Of a stretch of 64,000 bases of DNA, positions 40,858 to 50,136 are shown piece after piece. Source of the stretch: Lachnospiraceae bacterium. GTDB lineage: Bacteria; Bacillota; Clostridia; Lachnospirales; Lachnospiraceae. Both the position numbers and the translations under genes were made by a program. The notes under the pieces were generated by a model. That model had not been told where the DNA came from. It searched no databases and saw only the letters and a program-made list of their open reading frames with translations. Each line of letters opens with the position of its first letter. Position 1 is the stretch's first letter. Where the stretch lies: contig JAGKTY010000001.1 in NCBI GenBank assembly GCA_021153185.1, positions 62,001 through 126,000 on the forward strand, read 5' to 3'.

Positions 40858-42342
40858 ATGAAGAATAGACTGAAGCTGATGTTTGCGAAGCTGAATATTT
40901 TTCGTAGCTTGAAACTGCGTATCTTTTTGTTACTTGTGATTGTTGGAGTCATTCCATCCATGTTTGTGAGGTATGCGGTTTTGCAAAGCTATGAGGAGCG
41001 CGCGGTAGAGGTACGTTCGTCAGATGTGCAGACGCAGTATAAGATTCTGGCTGACCATTTAATCACATATGGGTATCTGAATGATACCTCTTCTGAGGTA
41101 ATTAACGCGGAATTAGAGCAGATTTCCAATTTGTACGATGGCCGTGTGATTATCATCGATAAGAATTTCAATATTATCAAAGACACCTATGGCATTAGCG
41201 AGGGTAAGACCATTATTTCGCAGGAGGTCATGGAGTGTTTTCAGGGCAAAACCATTTCCAACTATGACAACAAAAACCATTATATCGAGATTACAACGCC
41301 AATCACCGTTACTATAATTGATCCGGAAAACGATCCCGAAGATGGATTAGAGGAAAAGACGATGGTGGAGGGCGTTATGCTCACAAGCTTATCAACCGAT
41401 ACGATTCAGGCCACAATCGACATTATGAATAAGCAGGCAGTCGTAATTCAGGTCATTATGTTTGTTCTTCTTGTGGCACTTTCTTTCCTGTTATCAAGTG
41501 TTCTCGTCAAACCGTTTGAGCGTGTTACAAATGCCATCGCTGAGGTAAAGGACGGATTTAATACAGAGCAGATTTCCGTGCCGGATTATCTGGAGACAGA
41601 GCACATTATCACAGCGTTTAATGCGATGCTTGGCCGGATGAAAGCGATTGATGAGTCAAGACAGGAGTTTGTATCCAATGTGTCACATGAACTTAAGACA
41701 CCGCTTACATCTATGAAGGTTCTTGCGGATTCTCTTAATTCACAGGAGGATGTGCCGGTAGAGCTTTACAAGGAGTTTATGCAGGATATTGCAGACGAAA
41801 TTGACAGAGAGAACAAAATCATCAATGATTTGCTTTCCCTTGTCAAATATGATAAGACACACGCTGAGCTCAATATTGAACCGGTTGATTTAAATGATTT
41901 GATTGAACTCATTTTAAAACGCCTTCGTCCGATTGCCAAAAAACGGGATATTGATGTCATTTATGAAAGTGCTCGTGAGGTTACAGCAGAGGTTGATGAA
42001 GTGAAGCTCACGCTGGCAATTTCCAATCTTGTGGAAAATGCGATTAAATACGGAGAAGATCATGGATATGTGCGCGTTTCACTCGATGCGGACCATCAAT
42101 ATTTCACGATTTTGGTCGAGGACAATGGAATGGGTATTCCGGAGGAATCCTTTGAGCATATTTACGAACGTTTTTATCGGGTAGACAAATCGCACTCCAG
42201 AGAAATTGGTGGAACAGGACTTGGTCTTTCGATTACACGAAATGTGATTCTGCTTCATAGAGGATTTATTCAAGTGGAGAGTGAGCTTGGGGTCGGAACG
42301 ACTTTTACAGTGAAGATTCCGCTTAATTTTGTAGGAAAATAG
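40858..42342 (+). CDS. HAMP-domain sensor histidine kinase
   Basis: 494 aa. TM1 (about 20-42), an extracytoplasmic sensor (about 45-185), TM2 (about 190-212), HAMP, then a HisKA domain with the phospho-accepting His in FVSNVSHELKTPLTSMK (about 280), N-box NLVENAIKYGED, and G boxes DNGMGIP and GGTGLGLSI. Partner of the upstream response regulator. A GerMN lipoprotein gene follows after 9 bp, which suggests that the lipoprotein modulates the kinase. Confidence 0.93.
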   Translation: MKNRLKLMFAKLNIFRSLKLRIFLLLVIVGVIPSMFVRYAVLQSYEERAVEVRSSDVQTQYKILADHLITYGYLNDTSSEVINAELEQISNLYDGRVIIIDKNFNIIKDTYGISEGKTIISQEVMECFQGKTISNYDNKNHYIEITTPITVTIIDPENDPEDGLEEKTMVEGVMLTSLSTDTIQATIDIMNKQAVVIQVIMFVLLVALSFLLSSVLVKPFERVTNAIAEVKDGFNTEQISVPDYLETEHIITAFNAMLGRMKAIDESRQEFVSNVSHELKTPLTSMKVLADSLNSQEDVPVELYKEFMQDIADEIDRENKIINDLLSLVKYDKTHAELNIEPVDLNDLIELILKRLRPIAKKRDIDVIYESAREVTAEVDEVKLTLAISNLVENAIKYGEDHGYVRVSLDADHQYFTILVEDNGMGIPEESFEHIYERFYRVDKSHSREIGGTGLGLSITRNVILLHRGFIQVESELGVGTTFTVKIPLNFVGK

Positions 42343-42351
42343 GAGACAGAC

Positions 42352-43266
42352 ATGAAAAAGACATATCTGTTGCTGCTTTCCGTGCTGATTCTGACCGCGA
42401 TGCTTGCAGGTTGCGGCAAAAAGCAGGAAAGTGGCACTGTATACCAGGTTTATATGGTAAATAAAGAGGATACGAAAGTGACCTCGCGTGATATTGTCGT
42501 ATCCGAAAATGACGGAGAGGCTTCCATAGATTTGATGATGCATGAACTGCAGACGCCACCTGAGGAAGGAACGGACCGCGCTGCAATTTCGGAGGGAATG
42601 CTTGTCCTTTGGGAACAAGTTGCAGACAATACACTTGTCATCGATTTTTCCAAAGAATACAACAATTTATCGCCAAACGCAGAGGTGCTGACAAGGGCGG
42701 CAATTGTGCGTACATTATGCCAGTGTAAGGACGTCGATTTTGTATCATTCCGTGTGATGGGCGAAGAACTTTTGAATAGAAGTGGCGTGGCCGTTGGACT
42801 GATGAATGCAGAGCAGTTTGTGGAGAACAACGGAAGTGAAATCAATTCCTATGAGAGAGTTTCTTTGACCTTGTATTTTGCAAGTGAAGACGGAGACAAA
42901 CTGGTCAGCCAAAAAGAAGAAAAAGTATATAATAGTAACATTTCACTCGAAAAATTGGTGATGGAGCAGTTGATTCAAGGACCTAATGCTGCACAAGGCA
43001 TGCAGGCATCAATCGATCCGGCAACGAAGGTAATCAGTGTTACGGTAAAAGATGGAACGTGTTATGTAAACCTAGATGATTCGTTTTTAAATCAAGTCGG
43101 AAATTGCATGGCGGAGACGACGGTGTATTCGGTTGTCAATTCGCTGACAGAGTTAACCAATGTAAACAAAGTGCAGATTTCGGTAAATGGTGAGACAGAT
43201 ATATCATATCGCGAGAAAATATCCCTTTCGCAGCCGTTTGAACGCAATTACGAAATTATGGAGTAG
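42352..43266 (+). CDS. GerMN-domain lipoprotein
   Basis: 304 aa. Signal peptide with lipobox LAGC (Cys about 21). Two GerMN domains follow, about 45-165 and 175-290, each with the core (PEEGTDRAAISEGM...VDFSKEYN and GPNAAQGMQASIDPATKVISV...VNLDDSFLNQ). GerMN domains occur in the germination protein GerM and in actinobacterial LpqB. Position directly after a two-component system matches the mtrA-mtrB-lpqB order. AGGAGACAG precedes the start. Confidence 0.85.
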   Translation: MKKTYLLLLSVLILTAMLAGCGKKQESGTVYQVYMVNKEDTKVTSRDIVVSENDGEASIDLMMHELQTPPEEGTDRAAISEGMLVLWEQVADNTLVIDFSKEYNNLSPNAEVLTRAAIVRTLCQCKDVDFVSFRVMGEELLNRSGVAVGLMNAEQFVENNGSEINSYERVSLTLYFASEDGDKLVSQKEEKVYNSNISLEKLVMEQLIQGPNAAQGMQASIDPATKVISVTVKDGTCYVNLDDSFLNQVGNCMAETTVYSVVNSLTELTNVNKVQISVNGETDISYREKISLSQPFERNYEIME

Positions 43267-43272
43267 TATGTT

Positions 43273-45705
43273 ATGAAAAGACCATTGTGTGTGGTCTGCC
43301 TCATCTTCTTTTTTGTAATGTTGGGACTGTTAAAGCTTGCAGATCTGCCCGTTTTTGTGTATGAAGACGGGCAGAAGCTTTCCTTGGAGGCGGCAGTTTC
43401 AGAAGTATCCAAAACAGAATATGGTCAGGTGATAAGGCTTACGGATGTCTCTGTCATTTGGGCAGATCAAAACCAAAACTCAAATCAAGAAGCAAATCTG
43501 AATTCAAATCAGGAAACCATCAACAGACAAAACAAATCAAACAAGCAATCAATTTTTTCAAATCAAATTCATTTACAACCAAACACAAACTTACACATGG
43601 ATGTCATTGCTTATCTGGGAGAAGCGGAAGTTGTCAGGACGGGACAACGTGTCCGTATAACCGGTGTTTTTCAGGCACTAAAGGGGGCGACAAATCCGGG
43701 GCAGTTTGACCAGAGACTTTATCAGACATCCCAAAACGTAGCATTTTATCTCAAAAAAGCGAAGGTGACTGACGTTAGCATCCAAAGAAATGCATTTGTG
43801 GAGACACTTGCTCATATACGGGAGCGCATGGCAGAAGTTTTTGTGCGTGATGCAGTGCATGCGGAGCTGTTCAAGACGATGATATTAGGTCTCAAGCGGG
43901 AGCTTTCACAAGGCATCAAATCGCTTTATCAAAAAAGCGGGATATCCCATCTGCTTGCCATCTCGGCACTGCACTTATCTATTATAGGAATGAGTGTTTA
44001 CCGGCTGCTCAAAAAGTTGGGTGTTCCGCTTTTTTTGTCAACGATCCTGAGCGTTAGTCTGCTTGTCTGTTTTGGCCAAATGACAGGTTCATCGATTTCA
44101 ACAATCCGGGCACTTATTATGTTTACGATATCAGTTTTTGCCATGCAGATTGGAAGAACGTACGATTTGCTGAGTGCACTTGCATTTTCGTTTATGGTCA
44201 TGATTGTCTATAGACCGCGCGCAATGCAAAACACGGGGTTTGCACTCAGCTTTTCGGCAGTTCTTGGTATTGGAATTGTTTTGCCTTATTTGCAGAACCG
44301 GTTTGGCAAAGGGAAAATCAGGAACATGCTCTATGCGCCACTTAGCGTCAACTTGTTTACATTGCCGGTTCTTTTGTCATCTTATTATACGTTTTCCACT
44401 TATTCCATTATCATAAATCTCATTGTTGTTCCGTTTATGGGCATTGTTTTGATTCTGGGCATCATCGGCGGCATTGTCGGTTGTTTTTGCCAAAGCGCCT
44501 CTTATTTTTTTATCATTCCGGATTGGATTCTTTTTTATTATGAAAAGGTGTGTCTTTTTGCGCAGCGTCTTCCCGGCGGAACAATCGTCTTTGGAAAGCT
44601 GGGTACATGGCAAATTGTACTGTATTACGGCGTGCTGTTGTTGGTTGTGTATGGAGAAATAATCGTAGACAGACTACATCAATGGAGGCCAATTGATGAA
44701 TTTGCAAAAAGAAATCACACAGCAGACAGACGTGAAAAAAAGGTAGATGGGCAAAAGCGCAAAACCAAGCAACAAAAGAGAATGGAATTGGCGATAGAGG
44801 CCGGGAAATGTTTGCTTGCATGCCTGACGCTTTTGCTGATTTTATATCTGCCAGGGCAGATTGCCGGGAGAACAACCTGCAGGCTCACGATGCTCGATAT
44901 CGGACAAGGAGACTGTATGTGCCTTCAGGTTTATGGGACAACCATTTTGATTGATGGCGGTTCGAGCAGCCAAAAGGACATTGCACAATATCAAATCGAA
45001 CCGTTTCTGAAATCGCAGGGAATCGCGAAGATAGATTACATCATGCTTTCGCATCCGGACGAGGATCATATAAACGGTATTATGGCACTTCTTGCAAGTG
45101 AACAGACTGATTTGTCGTTTGGCACGCTTTTGGTGACGGAGCAGACCTATGAAATGTGGAGAGAGGAATTACAAGAGCAATCGGTGTTCGAAATCGCACA
45201 GAATATAGGGTGCGATGTGAACGTCATGAAACAGGGAGATTTGCTTAAATTGCCTAAAAACTGCGAGATCCGGTGTCTGTTTCCAAGAAAGGGCGAGACA
45301 TTTTCGGATACAAACGATGATTCTATGGTGTTGTTGTTTTCAGGGGCGCATCAACGTGTGTTGTTTACGGGGGATTTGTCCAAAGAAAGGGAGCAACAGC
45401 TTTTACAGAATGAAACCGTGCGGGAGCTTATCTCGAATGTGGATGTTTTAAAGGTGAGTCACCATGGTTCAAGCAGCGGTTCGTCTAAGCAGTTTTTACA
45501 AATTGTAAAGCCCAAAGTGGCCCTCATATCATGCGGAGAGGGAAACCGGTACGGACACCCGCATGGGGAGACGTTAGAGAGACTTAAAGATGCAGGCGCG
45601 AAGGTGCTCCGCACGGACGAAGCCGGTGCCATCGAAGTGTTGTTTCGGGATGAAAAAGTGGCGCTCTCAGAGTATGGGGCCAAAGCGCAGAGAAAGCGGA
45701 AATAA
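43273..45705 (+). CDS. comEC: ComEC/Rec2 competence channel protein
   Basis: 810 aa. An N-terminal region with an OB-like domain is interrupted by an Asn/Gln-rich stretch (about 65-110, NQNSNQEANLNSNQETINRQ). The competence membrane domain follows (about 185-480, HLLAISALHLSIIGM and TGSSISTIRALIMFT). A C-terminal metallo-beta-lactamase domain (MLDIGQGDCMCLQ, LSHPDEDHINGIM, VSHHGSSSGSS) probably degrades one DNA strand. The last codons run into the first unit of the 51-bp repeat, so the C-terminus may be altered. Ribosome binding site weak. Confidence 0.93.
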   Translation: MKRPLCVVCLIFFFVMLGLLKLADLPVFVYEDGQKLSLEAAVSEVSKTEYGQVIRLTDVSVIWADQNQNSNQEANLNSNQETINRQNKSNKQSIFSNQIHLQPNTNLHMDVIAYLGEAEVVRTGQRVRITGVFQALKGATNPGQFDQRLYQTSQNVAFYLKKAKVTDVSIQRNAFVETLAHIRERMAEVFVRDAVHAELFKTMILGLKRELSQGIKSLYQKSGISHLLAISALHLSIIGMSVYRLLKKLGVPLFLSTILSVSLLVCFGQMTGSSISTIRALIMFTISVFAMQIGRTYDLLSALAFSFMVMIVYRPRAMQNTGFALSFSAVLGIGIVLPYLQNRFGKGKIRNMLYAPLSVNLFTLPVLLSSYYTFSTYSIIINLIVVPFMGIVLILGIIGGIVGCFCQSASYFFIIPDWILFYYEKVCLFAQRLPGGTIVFGKLGTWQIVLYYGVLLLVVYGEIIVDRLHQWRPIDEFAKRNHTADRREKKVDGQKRKTKQQKRMELAIEAGKCLLACLTLLLILYLPGQIAGRTTCRLTMLDIGQGDCMCLQVYGTTILIDGGSSSQKDIAQYQIEPFLKSQGIAKIDYIMLSHPDEDHINGIMALLASEQTDLSFGTLLVTEQTYEMWREELQEQSVFEIAQNIGCDVNVMKQGDLLKLPKNCEIRCLFPRKGETFSDTNDDSMVLLFSGAHQRVLFTGDLSKEREQQLLQNETVRELISNVDVLKVSHHGSSSGSSKQFLQIVKPKVALISCGEGNRYGHPHGETLERLKDAGAKVLRTDEAGAIEVLFRDEKVALSEYGAKAQRKRK

Positions 45706-45887
45706 GCCCCGCATAGAAAAAGGAGCGGGGCCAGGGAGAAGTAAAACAAGGAAATAAGCCCCGCAAGAAAAACGAGGCGGGGCTGGGAGAAGTAAAACAA
45801 GGAAAAAATCCCCGTAGGAAAAACGAGGCGGGGCTGGGAGAAGCAAAACAAGGAAATAAGCCCCGCAGGAAAAACGAGGCGGGGCCA
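45698..45887 (+). repeat. 51-bp tandem repeat, four copies
   Basis: Units start at 45698, 45750, 45801 and 45852 (period 51-52 bp); the last is cut short. Each has GGAAATAAG, a GC-rich hairpin (AGCCCCGC / GCGGGGCT around an AAGAAAAACGAG loop) and GGGAGAAGTAAAACAA. Unit 3 differs most. The array spans the comEC stop codon and ends 11 bp before the truncated MBOAT frame. There are no unique spacers, so it is not a CRISPR array. Confidence 0.9.
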
Positions 45888-45898
45888 ATGACGATATT

Positions 45899-46399
45899 AT
45901 GGTCAGAAATTTATTCGTTGTCTGGCTGCTTACCGGTATATGGCATGGTGCAAACTGGACGTTCATTTTGTGGGGATTGTTTTATTTCGTGATTCAGCTT
46001 GCTGAAAAGTTTTTTGGTTATCCGAAAAAAATGAGCAAAACAGTCGGGCATCTTTATACGTTATTTGTTGTTAATTTGTGTTGGGTTTTGTTCCGCGCAG
46101 ATGATTTGTATCAGGCGGGACGATTCATTATGAATATGTTTGGATTAAACCGAAACGGTTTTGTGAATGATTTGTTCGTTCTGCTGATTCGGGAGAACTG
46201 GGTGTTTTTATTGGCCGGATTTTTGTTTGCAACGCCGGTTGTAAAGCATGTGAATGGCTATATGTATGATAACCCGAAGTCAAAACTGACAGCAGTGCTG
46301 GCAGTGGGATATCCGGTTGTCCTGATTTTTCTGGTCATCATTTCAATCAGTTATCTGATGAGTGGAAGTTACAATCCATTTATCTATTTTAATTTTTAA
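45899..46399 (+). pseudogene. 5'-truncated MBOAT acyltransferase (AlgI/DltB type)
   Basis: 166 aa. The frame encodes only the last third of a membrane-bound O-acyltransferase: VVWLLTGIWHGANWTFILWG holds the conserved catalytic His of the family, then about four more transmembrane helices to the C-terminus. Full-length proteins have about 450-500 residues. The frame is closed upstream by a TAA inside the last repeat unit, and no ribosome binding site precedes the ATG. I infer that the first 300 or so codons were deleted, possibly through the tandem repeat. Confidence 0.72.
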
Positions 46400-46425
46400 G
46401 TTGCAGCTGTAGTAAGAGGAAATCT

Positions 46426-47676
46426 ATGAGCGATGAACGTAAAAAAATGAAAAGCTATCTTGTGCGAAAGAAAGTATTCACGGTTTTGTTTTTGGGACTT
46501 CTGTTTTTTTATGCGGGATACAATCTGTACCTGAACCATGACACATACGCAGAGGCTTTGTGGGAGACTGTCTGGGAGATTGTTCAAAACAAAGAAGTAA
46601 AGCAAAGTGATATTGCAGAACTTGAAAATACACTCAGTACTGAAATATGGGGAAGAATGCAGTTCCTTGAAACATATTCATACTGCCAGGTGCTTATGGA
46701 CAAAAGAGAGATTAATAATTTTAAATACATTAAGGACGAAACAGGAAACCTGCATTATGCTTCATTCTTTCGCGAAAATGAAACCGATTGCTTTAACTAC
46801 GCAATGCGCGTAAAACGTCTAAAGGATTATGCACAGTCGAAGGGAACGCAGGTGCTTTTCGTGGTTGCACCAACGAAGTATGTTGAAAAAGACAGTAAAC
46901 TTCGTGCCGGTCTGCCAATCAATAATCCGAATATCATTGTAGATGAGCTGTTGTTTTATTTGAATCGACTGGGCGTAGATACGTTAGATCTGAATTTATA
47001 TATTCCGGGTCAGAATGTTGGGTATGAGGATGCGTTTTTCAAGACGGACCACCACTGGACGATTGAAGCAGCATTTGAGTCGACGAAGATTTTGGTGGAT
47101 GCGTTGAATAAACGGTATGGCTATGCGTTGGATGCTGAGACCTTTTTGGGGCGTGACAGTTATTCCAAAGTCGTTTATAAAGGCGGTATGCTCGGTTCAA
47201 TGGGAAGAGGAAGCGGTGCTAATTTTTCCGGGGTAGACGATTTTGTAGCGTATTTTCCGAACTTTACCAATCACTATAAACGGCAGTCCCTTGAGGAAAA
47301 TGGGGAGACGATGGTGAGAGAGGGAGAAACGCTGGAGACTATTATTTTGCCGTCCGTATTACAAAATGAGGATATTTATTCGGATTCACAGTATTCCGTG
47401 TACATCAATGGCCTTCGGCAGTATGAAAAAATCGAGAACCTGGATAACCCTGACGGCAAAAAGATATTTATGATTAGAGATTCCTATTTTTCGCCGGTCA
47501 TTTCATTTCTTGCCCCACTTTGTGGAGAAATCGATGCGATGTGGTCTTTGGAAAATCAGAAAACGTTAGATATTGAGGAATATATCCGAAATAATGAGTT
47601 TGATTGTATCATTATGGAGATTTATCCATACAACATTAATGACGAAGCGTTTCGTTTTTTTTCAGTAGAGGAGTAA
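46426..47676 (+). CDS. DHHW-type protein, likely exopolysaccharide acetylation partner
   Basis: 416 aa. One N-terminal membrane helix (about 18-38) anchors an extracytoplasmic SGNH-like domain. FFKTDHHWTIEAAF (about 205-218) is the DHHW signature, also AlgX/AlgJ-like, and MIRDSYFSPVISFLAPL holds the second catalytic block. Such proteins work with MBOAT acyltransferases to O-acetylate polysaccharides outside the cell. The MBOAT partner directly upstream is truncated here, so the pair may be inactive. AGAGGA precedes the start. Confidence 0.8.
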   Translation: MSDERKKMKSYLVRKKVFTVLFLGLLFFYAGYNLYLNHDTYAEALWETVWEIVQNKEVKQSDIAELENTLSTEIWGRMQFLETYSYCQVLMDKREINNFKYIKDETGNLHYASFFRENETDCFNYAMRVKRLKDYAQSKGTQVLFVVAPTKYVEKDSKLRAGLPINNPNIIVDELLFYLNRLGVDTLDLNLYIPGQNVGYEDAFFKTDHHWTIEAAFESTKILVDALNKRYGYALDAETFLGRDSYSKVVYKGGMLGSMGRGSGANFSGVDDFVAYFPNFTNHYKRQSLEENGETMVREGETLETIILPSVLQNEDIYSDSQYSVYINGLRQYEKIENLDNPDGKKIFMIRDSYFSPVISFLAPLCGEIDAMWSLENQKTLDIEEYIRNNEFDCIIMEIYPYNINDEAFRFFSVEE

Positions 47677-47682
47677 AATGAT

Positions 47683-50076
47683 ATGAAAAAGAAAGCAAAA
47701 CTGTTTTTTCATGATTCGAAAAACAAAATCTGGTTCGTATTGAATATTTTTTGTACGATAATGTATTTGCTGTGGAGAATTTTCTTCACACTTCCGATCG
47801 GATACGGTGTTGTTTCCATCATTGCCGGTGTTGCGTTGCTGGTCGTGGAGGTGCTCGGTCTTGTTGAGGCGCTTGTCCATTACCTGAACATGTACAATGC
47901 AAGGGATTATGTGAAACCGGAGATTGCAGATGAATTGTTCCCGGATGTAGACATTTTTGTTGCCACATACAATGAAGAGCCGAATCTCCTTGAAAAGACG
48001 CTTCTGGCGTGCAAAAGAATGGATTATCCGGATAAGAAGAAGGTACATATCTACTTATGTGATGACGGACACAGGGAAAGTATGAAGGTATTGGCGGCAA
48101 AGCTTGGCGTTAACTATCTTGATAGGGAAGACCATAAAGGACAGAAGGCAGGAAACCTCAATAATGCTTTGGCGCATTCATCTTCACCGTATGTCGTAAC
48201 CTTTGATGCTGATATGATTCCGCAGTCAGGCTTTTTGATGGAGACAATCCCATATTTCGTAGATTGTGAAATGCGAAACAAGGGCAGAGACGAAAAGGAT
48301 CAGATTAAGCTCGGCTTTTTGCAGACGCCGCAGTCGTTCTATGATGTGGATTTGTTCCAGTTCAATCTTCATTCGGAGCGAAAGATTCCGAACGAACAAG
48401 ATTATTTCTACCGTGACATAGAGGTTGCAAGAACGAGAAGCAACAGTTGTATTTATGGCGGCTCAAATACCGTGATTGCCAGAGAAGCGCTTGAAAAAAT
48501 CGGCGGTTTTTACATGGACGCGATTACCGAAGATTTTGCCACAGGTATTCTGATTCAGAAAGCCGGATATGTGTCATTGAGTATTGCCAAGAGACTCGCG
48601 TCCGGTATTTCCGCAAAGAATCTTCAGGATTTGATTCAGCAGCGTGTCAGATGGGCCAGAGGCGTTATCTCGACAGGCAGAAAGATGCACATTTATACTT
48701 CGAAGACGCTCTCTTTTGCACAGAAAATGAATTATTGGGCATCCATCTGGTATTGGTATGCGCCGGTGAAACGTTTGTGTTACATCATGTCGCCGATCCT
48801 TTATGCGACATTCGGCTTTATGGTATTCCGGTGTGATTTATGGGAGGTTTTGCTTTTTTGGCTGCCGATGTATGTAACGAGTAATATCAGCTTGAAAATG
48901 CTCAGCGGTAATATCCGAAATACCAAGTGGACATCGATTTATGAGTATGCCCTGTTCCCTTATATGCTCATTCCGATCATTTTGGAAACGTTTGGTTTTT
49001 CGCTTAAGAAATTTAAAGTTACGACGAAGGATTCAGGCAAACAGGAAAAGAAAAGTTATTTTATTTACATGATACCGATTTTGATTGTGTTGTCTGTCAT
49101 TGGTATCGTCCGTTGTATTCTTGTTATGTTTGATAGTGGATCCTTTGGACCGATTGTCGTATTGTTCTGGCTTGTTTACAATTTATACAATATGATAATG
49201 TGTTTGTTCTTTGTCAACGGAAGAACTATTTATCGAAACGCAGAGCGTGTGTATGCACATGTGGACGGTAAAGTGGAAATTGACGGAAAAGAATATTCCT
49301 GCATTACAAAGGATATGTCTGAGACAGGCGTAGCCATTTATCTAGACAATCCGATTTTGTTTGATCCTGAAAATAAGGTAAAAGCGTCCCTTACATTGGA
49401 TTCCGGAAGATGGAAGTCAAAAATGTGGGTTGAAGTAAAGCACACGAAGGAAATTCCGGAGCGAGAGGAGAAAAAATGGCTGTATTCAATGGCAATTGCG
49501 GCCTTCGATTCGGATGAGGACTATGATACATACCTTGCAATACTTTATGACCGTATTCCGACCAATCCTTCGGAAATTGAGAGAAGCAATGGTATTTACG
49601 ACGATTTGAAGACGAACATAGAAATGCGAGTGACCAGTGCACCTTATCTGAAACGCCACCTTCCGAGAATGATTGTGGATTGTGATTTGCCGGTGCTTGT
49701 CGATGGTAAAAATGAGACGGCACATGTAATGGATTTCAATTATCAGTATTTTTCAGTGACCGCTCCTTGCAGGGATGACGAAGAAGACGATACGGCGGTG
49801 GAGCCGGAAGCAAAAAGCGTTGTTTTTGTTGTAGGCAAATATCGTATCAGGGCAAGCTACGAGCGTAAGTTTTCTAATATTTATTTATATTGCGTGGATG
49901 ATTTCGATGAGTTATACTTTGTGCAGCACAAACGGGATGAGATTATGTTTGCTGTACTCGAAATTATCAAAAAGAATGCAGAGAAAAAGAAAACTGATTC
50001 CGGTGAGCAGAACCAAAAGAATGGCGGAAATAAAAAGAAAGACAGCGAGTTTGATGAGATGAAGCTGTTATCATAA
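47683..50076 (+). CDS. Cellulose-synthase-like GT2 glycosyltransferase with PilZ domain
   Basis: 797 aa membrane enzyme. Two N-terminal helices, then a GT2 domain: DIFVATYNEEP, LCDDGHRESM, TFDADMIP (DxD), AITEDFATG (TED) and QQRVRWARG (QxxRW), the full catalytic set of processive synthases. Further helices form the channel. A PilZ domain (about 520-620) has RNAER (RxxxR) and DMSETG (DxSxxG), the c-di-GMP-binding motifs. A second PilZ-like barrel without the motif may follow (about 640-760). The tail is Lys/Asn-rich. No BcsB, BcsZ or BcsC is nearby. Confidence 0.88.
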   Translation: MKKKAKLFFHDSKNKIWFVLNIFCTIMYLLWRIFFTLPIGYGVVSIIAGVALLVVEVLGLVEALVHYLNMYNARDYVKPEIADELFPDVDIFVATYNEEPNLLEKTLLACKRMDYPDKKKVHIYLCDDGHRESMKVLAAKLGVNYLDREDHKGQKAGNLNNALAHSSSPYVVTFDADMIPQSGFLMETIPYFVDCEMRNKGRDEKDQIKLGFLQTPQSFYDVDLFQFNLHSERKIPNEQDYFYRDIEVARTRSNSCIYGGSNTVIAREALEKIGGFYMDAITEDFATGILIQKAGYVSLSIAKRLASGISAKNLQDLIQQRVRWARGVISTGRKMHIYTSKTLSFAQKMNYWASIWYWYAPVKRLCYIMSPILYATFGFMVFRCDLWEVLLFWLPMYVTSNISLKMLSGNIRNTKWTSIYEYALFPYMLIPIILETFGFSLKKFKVTTKDSGKQEKKSYFIYMIPILIVLSVIGIVRCILVMFDSGSFGPIVVLFWLVYNLYNMIMCLFFVNGRTIYRNAERVYAHVDGKVEIDGKEYSCITKDMSETGVAIYLDNPILFDPENKVKASLTLDSGRWKSKMWVEVKHTKEIPEREEKKWLYSMAIAAFDSDEDYDTYLAILYDRIPTNPSEIERSNGIYDDLKTNIEMRVTSAPYLKRHLPRMIVDCDLPVLVDGKNETAHVMDFNYQYFSVTAPCRDDEEDDTAVEPEAKSVVFVVGKYRIRASYERKFSNIYLYCVDDFDELYFVQHKRDEIMFAVLEIIKKNAEKKKTDSGEQNQKNGGNKKKDSEFDEMKLLS

Positions 50077-50092
50077 CGGAAGCGTTGAATGA

Positions 50093-50115
50093 GAGCGCAG
50101 AAATAAGCTGCGCTC
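50093..50115 (+). terminator. Weak hairpin after the PilZ synthase gene
   Basis: GAGCGCAG / CTGCGCTC with a 7-nt loop, followed only by GATTTC; possibly an attenuator or weak terminator. Confidence 0.35.
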
Positions 50116-50136
50116 GATTTCATGAGGAACACTAAT

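Noticed and set aside
43458..43709. Lys/Ser-rich + strand frame over the N/Q-rich part of comEC
   Set aside because: It is a by-product of the low-complexity tract in a second frame; no ribosome binding site.
45698..45887. CRISPR-like appearance of regularly spaced repeats
   Set aside because: The whole 51-bp unit repeats; there are no unique spacers and no cas genes.
45459..45966. Long - strand frames with a repeated peptide (PPRFSCGAYFLVLLLP) across the 51-bp array
   Set aside because: The period of 51 bp is a multiple of three, so frames stay open by construction. They lack ribosome binding sites and overlap comEC antisense.
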